In this document: piece by piece, positions 1 through 6,578 of the stretch
Layout of the letters: every line of letters begins with the position of its first letter
How positions within the stretch are numbered: the stretch's first letter is position 1
From: CAWEEP01 sp963808125
GTDB lineage: Bacteria > Chloroflexota > Dormibacteria > Aeolococcales > Aeolococcaceae
DNA length: 8,236 nt
Assembly: GCA_963808125.1 (NCBI GenBank)
Contig: CAWEEP010000061.1
Coordinates: 1 to 8,236, forward strand
Reading direction: 5' to 3'
Translations under genes and position numbers: made by a program
The notes under the pieces: generated by a model
The model's database searches: none
Seen by the model: the letters and a program-made list of their open reading frames with translations, nothing else
Told to the model about the DNA's origin: nothing

Positions 1-1236
1 CAGCAATCCGACCGTGGAGGTGGAAGTCGATCTGGAAAGCGGCGCTTTCGGCCGCGCGATTGTCCCAAGCCGGGCGCATCGACCGGCGAGCACGAGGCCG
101 TTGAGCTTCGCGACGGTGACAAGGGGCGCTACGGCGGTACTTCGGCCGTCAGAACGTCAAGACTGATCGCCCCCAAGATCATCGGCATGGACGCGCCCGA
201 GCAGGTCGAGATCGACGAGCTGATGATCGAGCTCGACGGCACCGCCGAACAAGTCCAAGCTCGGCGCCAACGCCATCCTGGGCGTCTCCCTGGCCGGCGC
301 CCAGGCCGCCGCCGACTCGCTCGGCCTGCCGCTGTACCGCTATCTCGGCGGCGCCGAACGCGCACGTCCTGCCCGTGCCGATGATGAACATCCTCAACGG
401 CGGCGAGCACGCCGACAACACCGTCGACATCCAGGAGTTCATGATCATGCCGGTCGGCGCCGCCACTTCGCCGAGGCGCTGCGCATGGGCGCCGAGGTCT
501 ACCACGCCCTCAAGAAGGTCCTCAAGGAGCAAGGGCTGTCCACCGCCGTCGGCGACGAGGGCGGCTTTGCCCCGAACCTCAAGAGCAACCGAGGAAGCGC
601 TCGACGTGATCCTCGAGGCCGATCGAGCAAGGCCGGCTACAAGCCCGGCAAGGACATCTGCATCGCCCTCGACCCCGCCGCCACCGAGTTCTACAAGGAC
701 GGCAAGTACGTCTTCGAGGGCGAAGGCACGCAAGCTCTCCGCGACGAGATGGTCGATTACTACGCGGAGCTGGTCGCCAAGTATCCGATCATCTCGATCG
801 AGGACGGCATGGCCGAAAACGACTGGGACGGCTGGAAGAAGCTCACCGACGCGCTCGGCGAGCAAGATCCAGCTCGTCGGCGACGACCTGTTCGTCACCA
901 ACACCGAGCGCCTCGAAAAGGGCATCGACAAGGGCGTCGCCAACTCGATCCTCGTCAAGGTCAACCAGATCGGCACGCTGACCGAGACGCTCGACGCCAT
1001 CGAGATGGCCAAGCGCGCCGGCTACACCGCCGTCATGTCGCCACCGCTCCGGCGAGACCGAGGACACCACCATCGCCGACCTCGCGGTCGCCACCAACGC
1101 CGGCCAGATCAAGACCGGCGCCCCGGCCCGCTCCGACCGCGTCGCCAAGTACAACCAGCTGCTCCGCATCGAGGAAGAGCTCGGCGACGCCGCCGTCTAT
1201 CGCGGGCATGCCGCGTTCTACAACATAAGCAGGTAG
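1..1236 (+). CDS. eno: Enolase (phosphopyruvate hydratase), 5'-partial and broken by multiple indels
   Basis: Enolase interconverts 2-phosphoglycerate and phosphoenolpyruvate in glycolysis, in the cytoplasm. The window starts inside the gene at NPTVEVEVD, so roughly the first dozen residues are missing. Stitching frames recovers nearly the whole protein: GASTGEHEAVELRDGD, NGGEHADN, QEFMIMP, GDEGGFAPNL, SIEDGMAENDWDGW, VGDDLFVTN, ILVKVNQIGTLTET, then SGETEDTTIADLAV and IKTGAPARSDRVAKYNQLL, ending FYNISR with TAG at 1234-1236. The Mg-binding acidic residues and the catalytic Glu and Lys of the family are therefore present. Frame changes occur near 70-76, 245, 356, 470, 590, 623-634, 866 and 1041, with a compensating pair at 730-755. 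Most look like single-base insertions. Because the protein text is intact once they are removed, they are either sequencing errors or very recent mutations. The identity is certain; whether the gene is functional is not. Confidence 0.95.
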
Positions 1237-1254
1237 TGGTTAGTAGTTAGTGGG
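1234..1254. repeat. Three tandem heptamers at the eno stop codon
   Basis: The units are tagtggt, tagtagt and tagtggg, read directly at 1234-1240, 1241-1247 and 1248-1254. The first unit contains the eno TAG stop codon. A second heptamer cluster lies at the other end of the same spacer (1595-1629). Heptanucleotide repeats of this kind are known in spacers of cyanobacteria (STRR) and occur in some other phyla. Confidence 0.7.
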
Positions 1255-1307
1255 GAGGGTTTTGCGAGGAATGGCGGAGCTCTGTCCGCTGCGGAAACTC
1301 CCTCCCC
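1252..1307. repeat. Nested inverted repeat downstream of eno
   Basis: The outer arms ggggaggg (1252-1259) and ccctcccc (1300-1307) are perfectly complementary. Between them gcgga (1274-1278) pairs with tccgc (1285-1289) around a 6-base loop. As RNA this could fold into a two-tier hairpin just after the eno stop. There is no U-tract after it, so it looks more like an mRNA 3'-end structure or a REP-like element than an intrinsic terminator. Confidence 0.45.
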
Positions 1308-1315
1308 TAGATGAT

Positions 1316-1340
1316 AGTCCAGGACTTGCAGTCCCGGACT
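1316..1340. repeat. Two tandem 11-bp palindromes, agtccNggact
   Basis: Perfect palindromes agtccAggact (1316-1326) and agtccCggact (1330-1340) repeat with a 14-bp period. They could be a REP-type intergenic element, or paired operator half-sites. Nothing ties them to a specific regulator. Confidence 0.5.
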
Positions 1341-1364
1341 GAAGTTCCCCAAGCTCTAGCTCTT

Positions 1365-1413
1365 TTGGGATGCAGATTGGCCTCGCGGATCCCAACCCTC
1401 TTCAGAGGGTTTT
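1365..1413 (+). terminator. Terminator-like hairpin in the eno-pyk spacer
   Basis: AACCCTC (1394-1400), loop TTCA, GAGGGTT (1405-1411) forms a perfect 7-bp stem with a 4-base loop. It ends in a short T run (1410-1413). That fits a weak rho-independent terminator for the upstream transcript. A second stem, ttgggat (1365-1371) with atcccaa (1389-1395), shares bases 1394-1395 with the first, so the two partly compete. Confidence 0.5.
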
Positions 1414-1487
1414 GCAAGCTAGGTAGCCTGGAATTCAATGCCCGGTGACCGCGCATGTGACACAAACGTAATCCCCACTAACGGCTG

Positions 1488-1516
1488 TTCACATTCGCGT
1501 GCTACAATCGTATATG
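1488..1516 (+). promoter_or_regulatory. Candidate sigma-70-type promoter upstream of pyk
   Basis: TTCACA (1488-1493) and TATATG (1511-1516) are separated by 17 bases. An alternative within the same stretch is an extended -10, TGC followed by TACAAT (1500-1508). This AT-richer patch stands out in a GC-rich spacer, lies downstream of the terminator-like hairpin and is about 115 bases before the pyk start. Motif reading only. Confidence 0.35.
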
Positions 1517-1594
1517 TAAGCACCCGGCCGCCAGGAATGTCGGCCCATCCGTCACCCATCACTCAGACTGAAATCGTACTGGGATTAGGCCCTC

Positions 1595-1629
1595 CACTCA
1601 GCACTCATCACGCAGGACTCAGGACTCAA
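1595..1629. repeat. Five tandem degenerate heptamers abutting the pyk start
   Basis: The units cactcag, cactcat, cacgcag, gactcag and gactcaa run without gaps. A lone cactcag also occurs at 1560-1566. The array ends two bases before the ATG at 1632, so the usual Shine-Dalgarno position is filled by repeat sequence. No purine-rich ribosome site is visible. Confidence 0.75.
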
Positions 1630-1631
1630 CG

Positions 1632-1907
1632 ATGCGTCGCACGGAGGTTTGCACCATCGGCCCATCCAGCGAGAAGGAAGAGATTCTGCATCAGATTCTC
1701 GATGCCGGATGACGTCGCCCCGGCTGAACTTCTCCACCGGCAGTAGCAGCGGCGCTGAGCAAGGTCGCGCTGCTGGTTGGAGCTGTGGAGAAGGCTCCTC
1801 TATCTCGCCGTCCTGCAGGACCTTCCGGTCCCAAGATGCGGATCGACATGATTGCCGCCGGGCAGGTGCAGCTCGTGCAGGGGCAAAGGTTTACGCTCAC
1901 CAGCAAG
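1632..1907 (+). pseudogene. pyk: Pyruvate kinase, N-terminal fragment only, frame-broken
   Basis: Pyruvate kinase transfers phosphate from phosphoenolpyruvate to ADP, the last step of glycolysis. The ATG at 1632 opens MRRTEVCTIGPSSEKEEIL, matching the family N-terminus (normally TKIVCTIGP; one codon seems missing here). A shift after DAG at 1710 gives SPRLNFSTGSS, corresponding to the conserved ARLNFSHGSH. Another gives SKVALLVGAVEK, then AVLQDLP and GPKMRI, then GQVQLVQGQRFTLTS. The last is the strand leading into the B domain. Pyruvate-kinase similarity stops at about 1905. The rest of the protein (B domain, most of the TIM barrel and the C-domain) is absent, and unrelated coding sequence follows at once. 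Only about 90 of the usual 470 or so residues remain. The identity is firm. Whether this is a deletion remnant or an assembly join cannot be told here. Confidence 0.85.
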
Positions 1908-2277
1908 ATCGACACTCTGAACATGATCCGCCGGGGCTGGCAGGACGGGGCCAGCAGCGTTGCTCCCAACGTACCGGAACTCGCGGCCTCCTCGACCGCC
2001 GCCTCGAAGAGGCGATCCGGCTGGGCAACCTCGACGAGCGCAACCTTCTGGCCATCGTGGACCAGGCCACCAAGCTCGCGCCGACACCGGCTCGGCAGAC
2101 GTGGTGCCGGGCCTCACCAAGCGGCTGCGGCGGGGCGTCTACGAGTACCTGCTCTCCCTCGACGCTGCCCCGCCCGCGGAGCGGCCCGCCGCGCCGGCCG
2201 CCCCGCCGGCCGCCGCCGCACCGGTGCCGCCGATCCTCCGTCCCGCAGCGCCTGCCACCCAGCCGGCACCGGAGTGA
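1908..2277 (+). CDS. Unrecognised protein, 3' portion: helical segment plus Pro/Ala-rich tail
   Basis: I do not recognise this protein. It is open from the pyk junction, so its true start is not in the window. The product needs three frames joined: DTLNMIRRGWQDGASS through NVPELA, then GLLDRRLEEAIRLGNLDERN through DQATKLAP (about 1985-2083), then DTGSADVVPGLTKRLRRGV through YEYLLSLDA and a Pro/Ala tail, stopping with TGA at 2275-2277. Each shift is consistent with one missing base. The first part looks alpha-helical and charged; the last 40 residues are low-complexity. The stop overlaps the ribosome-binding site of the next gene, so the two are probably co-transcribed. That suggests a link to the Tad locus, which is an inference. 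Confidence 0.5.
2271..2274 (+). promoter_or_regulatory. Shine-Dalgarno site fixing the start at 2283
   Basis: GGAG lies 8 bases before the ATG at 2283 and just before the TGA (2275-2277) of the previous ORF. This supports both the upstream stop and the downstream start despite the frameshifts nearby. Confidence 0.65.
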
Positions 2278-2282
2278 ACGGC

Positions 2283-3547
2283 ATGTGGTCGGCCCCCGGC
2301 CAGGCCTCCCCGCGACCCGCGCGCGCGCCCACCGGCAACCCGCTCATCGGAGCCGACGAGGCGGCTGCCATGGGACGGCTCCAGCTGCCGGAGTTCAGTC
2401 CCATCCCACTGGAGCCACGTGCCGGCGCGGCCAGGACGGCGCCACCCGCGCCCGCACCACCCGCAGCCGCTCCGCCGAGCCGCGCGGAGAGGACGTCCCC
2501 GACCCCGCCCAACCTCCCCCACTTCCGCTTCCACATCGGGGACCCCGACGACGTGTCCGCCGAAGCCCCCCCCGCCGAGCCGGGCAACGGCAATGGAAAG
2601 GTCCCCCACGACGTCCTCCCTGCCACCGAGGCCGCGCCGGCCGACGCAGCGGCGCCACGACGGGCCTCGTTCGCCGACCCCTCGACATGGGCGAAGCCGG
2701 TGACCCCGACGCTGAAGCCGGGATACGCTCCCGAAACGGCGGCGCACCTCCCGCCGGAACCGGCCGCGCCGGCCTCCCCGCAGCCCGGCACCGCGCCTGC
2801 CGGTGAGGCCCGGCTCAGCCTCTCGTGGCCGTCGCCGGTGGATCCCCACCGGGATGGGCCGAGCCAGCGCCCCAGCTGGCCGCCGGCCGTGGCGCAAAGC
2901 CGGCGGACGTCGAGCCCATCACCGGCTCCCCCGGCCCGGAGATCGAGAACGAGACCCCGCAAGCAGAGACCGGCGCCGGGACGCCACCCGCCGGCGGCTG
3001 GGCGGTGCGTCAGCCGGAGACGGTGCAGATCCATCTCCAGCCACTCGCCGGCGGGGCGTTCGAGTCCGACGAGGACGCGCTGGCCCCGTTCACCGTCGAA
3101 GAGGTCCCCGAGAGCGACCTTCGCCAGCTCCGTGCCTCCATCGAACTGAAGCTGCGGAAGAAGAAGTGCGACGACGCCGCCGCCATGCTGCAGCAGGCCG
3201 CTCATGAACTGGGAGGCCAGGCGGTGGCGGAGATGGCGCTCGACATCGGCGATCGGTGCCGCGCCCTGGGCAAGGGCAACGCCGCGCTCAACTGCTATCT
3301 CGCCGCCTCGAGGGCCGATCCCATCTTCGAGCCTCCACTGGCGCGATTGGCGGACATCTGCATCGACGACCACGACATCGACCTCGCCGTCTCCTACCTG
3401 GAGCGGATCGCGCGATTGACCCGTCTGCGCGGGGACAATCGCGGCGCACTGCGCGTCTACCGGAAGATCGCCACCATCGCCCCGTACCGGGACGACGTCC
3501 TGGAGATGCTGATGCGGGCCCAGATGACGGGCCGATTGGAGCCATGA
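2283..3547 (+). CDS. Pro/Ala-rich protein with TPR-like C-terminal domain, upstream of the Tad genes
   Basis: The product is about 420 residues once a frame change between 2807 and 2890 is bridged (most simply one missing base). The first 230 or so residues are a disordered, Pro/Ala-rich region with islands such as FRFHIGDPDDVS and ASFADPSTWAKPVTP. The C-terminal 150 residues are regular helix pairs: ESDLRQLRASIELKLRKKK, AAAMLQQAAHELGG, CRALGKGNAALNCYLAASR, ADICIDDHDIDLAVSYLERI and NRGALRVYRKIATIAP. This spacing resembles tetratricopeptide repeats. No signal peptide or membrane segment is seen. TPR proteins such as TadD accompany Tad loci, but TadD is normally an outer-membrane lipoprotein, so this cytoplasmic-looking protein is not an obvious TadD. 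It is probably an assembly or scaffold partner of the pilus genes that follow. The start is set by the GGAG at 2271. Confidence 0.7.
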
Positions 3548-3714
3548 CGCCGATCCGCACAACTGCGAATAGGGCGCTCCTCATCTGTTACCGGATAGCG
3601 ACACCCCGGCGTCGGTCGTAGGTCACACTCGGGCGGCAAGCCCCCACCAACCGAACCACGTCCCGGCCCCGCAGGGGCTCGACCACGGCGCGGTTGCAGC
3701 AGAAGGAAAGCAAG
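3548..3714 (+). other. Spacer between the TPR-like gene and cpaB
   Basis: This 167-base spacer contains a small hairpin, gcccc (3666-3670), loop gca, ggggc (3674-3678), with no following T-run. An ATG overlapping the previous stop as ATGA (3544-3547) opens a 25-codon frame to 3621. It has no recognisable content and is probably not a gene. I see no convincing promoter and no riboswitch fold. Confidence 0.4.
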
Positions 3715-4616
3715 GTGGCCCTCCCGTCCAACAAACCACAGAACCGATCCTCCTCCTCGGCGGCATCGTTTTCGCCCTCCTGGCAGGATTCGTGGTCTTC
3801 CTCGCGGTGCAGAGGACCACAGGAACGCCCGCCCAGGGCACCACCTCCACCGATCAAGTGGTGGTGGCCGCGACGGCCATCCCCGCCGGCCAGAAGATCA
3901 CCGCCGCTGAACTCACAACTCGCGCCTTTCCCACCAACAACGTCCCCGTCGGATACCTCTCCCTGGCGAGCGAGGCGATCGGCAAGATCGCGGCCGTCAC
4001 CATCACCGCCGGGCTTCCCATCACGGCGGACCTTCTCACCACGACCCCCGGCACCACCAACGTGCCCATCCCGAACCAGCTCGACATCGCGCCCGGTGAC
4101 GTCGCCCTGGCGATCCCCGCCAGTGGCACCACGCCGGACACGAGCACGGCGCTGATGACGGTCGGCTTCTACATCCAGGCCGGGGACCACATCGACATCC
4201 TCGTCGACGACGGTGGCCCGAGCGCCGACAGCAACGACGTGAGCTACGGATTCCAGGACGTCCCGGTGCTCGCCGTCGGCGGCCAGACGGCCTCGACGGC
4301 ATCGCCCGCGGCGACGACGACGACGACGGCGCCCGCGTCGCCGACCTACCTCATCATCGAGCTGCCGCGCAACCAGGCGGAGGTCATGACCGCGCTGCTC
4401 ACCCAGCGGTTCACCAACTCCACCCCGTCCAGCTCGTCGCCTTCCAGTACGGCAGGCCCCACCGCCCCGTATATCCTCAAGTACGTGCTGCGGCCCAGCA
4501 GCGAGTACGGAACGCCCGCCAGCCCGAAGTACGAGGCCGCGAGCGGTCCGGCGCTGACCGACCCCGGGGACCAGCCGGTGACGCCGCAGAGTTCGAGCAC
4601 TCAGTTCGCCCCGTGA
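3715..4616 (+). CDS. cpaB: Flp pilus assembly protein CpaB/RcpC (SAF domain), one frameshift near the start
   Basis: CpaB/RcpC is a single-pass inner-membrane protein of Tad/Flp pilus systems whose periplasmic part contacts the secretin complex. From GTG at 3715 (preceded by AAGGA, 3703-3707) the protein reads ALPSNKPQNR. It then shifts frame at about 3746 (one base missing in an Arg-Ile codon pair) into ILLLGGIVFALLAGF. It totals 300 residues: a membrane segment at 12-32, a SAF domain at 46-108 (VVVAATAIPAGQKITAAEL, TITAGLPITADLL), a periplasmic RcpC-type region at 120-235 (IQAGDHIDILVDD, SPTYLIIELPRNQAEV) and a Ser/Thr/Pro-rich tail. A five-Thr run at 201-205 is encoded by repeated ACG. Without the shift, the frame from 3792 would lack the membrane anchor, and there is no ATG, GTG or TTG upstream in that frame back to the stop at 3570. 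Length and architecture fit the family. Confidence 0.88.
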
Positions 4617-4658
4617 GCGCAGGGGCGCCGCAGAATCTGACCGGTTAGCGGCCTGACC

Positions 4659-5639
4659 ATGACCGACATCCTCCCCATCCTCGCCGCCGTTCTCGTAGCC
4701 TGCATGCTGCTCTGCTGGGTTGCCCTCATCTTCGGGCGGAGCAACACGGAGGCCGACGAGGTCGCGCGCCGCCTCAGCGCCTACATGGGAGGCCAGCAGT
4801 CGCGCGTGCCGGAGCGGATCAGTTCCGGCAACGCCCTGCGCGACATCCTCGACCGGACCACCGACATCCTCAACCCGGTGATGGCGCGCGGTTCGTACGC
4901 GGGGAAGCTGGCCGAGGACCTGCAGAAGGCGGGGCTGCGCATGAAGGCATCGGAGTGGATGCTGCTCGTCGCCGGGCTCGGCGTCCTCGTCGGCGGTATC
5001 TGCTGGCTGCGCTTCTCCAGCATCATCGCGATCATCCCCGGCCCCGTCATCGTCTGGATCGGCAGCGGCATCTACCTGCGGCTGCGCCAGTCCCGGCGCA
5101 CGCGGGCCTTCGAGGCCCAGCTGGGCGACACCATCGTGCTGCTCAGCAACGCGCTGAAGGCCGGCCTCTCCTTCGCCCAGGCCATGGCGACGGTGGCCAA
5201 GAACGCCTCGCCGCCCATCTCCGACGAGTTCTCCCGCGCCACCCGCGAGATCGCCCTCGGCATCCCCGTCGACGACGCGCTCATGCACATGGTGCAGCGC
5301 AACAAGTCCGAGGACTTCGACCTCATGGTCACCGCCGTGCAGATCCAGCGTGTCGTCGGCGGCAACCTCGCCGAGATCCTCGACACCATCGCTTTCACGA
5401 TCCGCGAACGGGTGCGCATCCAGGGTGAGATCCGCACGCTGACGGCGCAGGCGCGCCTCTCCGGCGTCATCATCACCCTGCTTCCGGTCGGGCTGGCCGC
5501 CTTCCTGTTCTTCATCGAGCCCTCGTACTTCAGCCCGATGGTCCATCACACCCTCGGTTTCGTGCTGCTGGCGGCCGGCGCCTTCAGCATCATGCTCGGC
5601 ACCGCGATCATCCAGAAGATCACGAAGATCGAGGTGTAG
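4659..5639 (+). CDS. tadB: Tad pilus inner-membrane platform protein TadB (type II secretion system F domain)
   Basis: This 326-residue protein has one clean frame. TadB forms, with TadC, the inner-membrane platform on which the TadA ATPase drives Flp pilus assembly. Membrane segments lie at about 5-26, 100-117, 119-140, 268-286 and 298-318. The type II secretion F domain covers about 150-285, with FEAQLGDTIVLLSNALKAGL, SFAQAMATVAKN, EIALGIPVDDAL and VQIQRVVGGNLAEILDTIA, all typical of TadB. The large charged region at 28-95 is cytoplasmic. The ATG lies 42 bases after the cpaB stop with no clear Shine-Dalgarno site; a stop at 4638-4640 in the same frame rules out a longer start. Three bases separate its stop from tadC, so the two are co-transcribed. 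TadA and TadZ genes usually lie near this position and are absent. Confidence 0.92.
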   Translation: MTDILPILAAVLVACMLLCWVALIFGRSNTEADEVARRLSAYMGGQQSRVPERISSGNALRDILDRTTDILNPVMARGSYAGKLAEDLQKAGLRMKASEWMLLVAGLGVLVGGICWLRFSSIIAIIPGPVIVWIGSGIYLRLRQSRRTRAFEAQLGDTIVLLSNALKAGLSFAQAMATVAKNASPPISDEFSRATREIALGIPVDDALMHMVQRNKSEDFDLMVTAVQIQRVVGGNLAEILDTIAFTIRERVRIQGEIRTLTAQARLSGVIITLLPVGLAAFLFFIEPSYFSPMVHHTLGFVLLAAGAFSIMLGTAIIQKITKIEV

Positions 5640-5642
5640 CCG

Positions 5643-6578
5643 GTGATGTACGCCGTCCTCGCCGGAGCCCTCATCGCCTGCGCCGTGCTGCTCGTCGTCC
5701 TCGGCCTGCGCCCGGCGCGGTCGGCTCAGGTCGATCTGCTGGAAGCGCGTCTCGCCCAGTTCACCGAGGCGGGTCGCGCCGTGCAGAGCCTGGCCGAGGT
5801 GGAGATGACGCTGCCCTTCTTCGACCGCGTCTTCCGCCCCGTGCTGGAACGCTGGGGCCGCCGCCTCGCCTCCACCTCGGGTCAGCAGCGGACGCAGGCG
5901 CTGCAGGAGAAGCTCAACCTCGCCGGCCGGCCCTGGGGGCTCACCGTGGGCGGTTTCCTGGTGCTGCGCATCATCTCGGTCATCTTCTGCGGCTTCATCG
6001 GGCTGGCCTTCGCGGGGCTGCTGCGCATGCAGATGCCGCTCTTCCTGGTCGGCCCGCTGTTGGGCCTTCTGCTCGGCTACCTGCTGCCGGATTCCATGCT
6101 GTCCCGCCGCATGCGGGGCCGGCAGAAGGAGATCCTCCTCGCCCTCCCCTCCGCCCTCGACCTGCTCACCATCAGCGTCGAGGCGGGCCTCGGCTTCGAC
6201 GCCTCTCTGGCCCGCGTCTGCGAGAAGTACAGGAACGCCCTCTCGGCGGAGTTCAACCAGGTGCTCAACGAGATCCGCCTGGGACGGCCCCGGCTGGAGG
6301 CCCTCGACGACATGGGCACCCGCAACAAGGTGGAGGAGCTGAACTCCTTCATCCAGGCGGTGATCCAGTCGGAGCAGCTCGGCGTCGGCATCGCCAACGT
6401 CCTGCGCATCCAGTCCGAGGAGATCCGCCGCAGGCGACGTCAGCGCGCCGAGGAGACCGGGCAGAAGGCGCCGCTGAAGATGCTCTTCCCCATGGTGTGC
6501 TGCATCTTCCCCACCCTCTTCGTCGTCCTGCTCGGCCCGGCCGCCATCAACCTGTTGACGGAGTTCGGGTCACACTGA
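5643..6578 (+). CDS. tadC: Tad pilus inner-membrane platform protein TadC (type II secretion system F domain)
   Basis: TadC is the second platform protein of the Flp pilus machine. The start is either GTG 5643 or the adjacent ATG 5646; GAGGTG within the tadB end (5630-5635) sits about 10 bases before the ATG. Counted from 5646 it has 310 residues. Membrane segments lie at about 3-21, 102-125 and 130-148, plus a C-terminal one at 279-302. The F domain covers about 165-290: LALPSALDLLTISVEAGLGF, ASLARVCEKYRNALSAEF, NKVEELNSFIQAVIQSEQLG. It closes with the TadC-typical KAPLKMLFPMVCCIFPTLF. The frame is intact throughout. The last 9 bases overlap the end of the gene on the opposite strand, leaving no room for a terminator between them. 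Confidence 0.92.
   Translation: MMYAVLAGALIACAVLLVVLGLRPARSAQVDLLEARLAQFTEAGRAVQSLAEVEMTLPFFDRVFRPVLERWGRRLASTSGQQRTQALQEKLNLAGRPWGLTVGGFLVLRIISVIFCGFIGLAFAGLLRMQMPLFLVGPLLGLLLGYLLPDSMLSRRMRGRQKEILLALPSALDLLTISVEAGLGFDASLARVCEKYRNALSAEFNQVLNEIRLGRPRLEALDDMGTRNKVEELNSFIQAVIQSEQLGVGIANVLRIQSEEIRRRRRQRAEETGQKAPLKMLFPMVCCIFPTLFVVLLGPAAINLLTEFGSH

Noticed and set aside
2114..3562. A 482-codon open frame on the - strand opposite the TPR-like gene
   Set aside because: Composition mirrors the Pro/Ala-rich + strand. The + strand has a Shine-Dalgarno site, a coherent helical domain and operon spacing.
3544..3621. 25-codon ORF starting in an ATGA overlap after the TPR-like gene
   Set aside because: Arg-rich with no recognisable features, and no homologous family comes to mind. 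The overlap is probably coincidental.
3550..3710. Possible riboswitch (for example c-di-GMP) in the spacer before cpaB
   Set aside because: No conserved core motif of any riboswitch I know is present; only a 5-bp hairpin is visible.
3573..3714. Open frame continuous with the CpaB membrane helix, which would avoid a frameshift
   Set aside because: It has no ATG, GTG or TTG between the stop at 3570 and 3792. GTG 3715 with AAGGA upstream gives a family-like N-terminus.
4311..4331. ACG trinucleotide run in cpaB as a possible phase-variable repeat
   Set aside because: Changes in unit number would stay in frame and only alter a Thr linker, so it cannot switch the gene off.
3588..5549. A 653-codon open frame on the - strand across cpaB and tadB
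   Set aside because: Antisense shadow of GC-rich codon usage. Its translation is Gly/Arg/Asp/Val-rich with no domain, while the + strand encodes clear CpaB and TadB.
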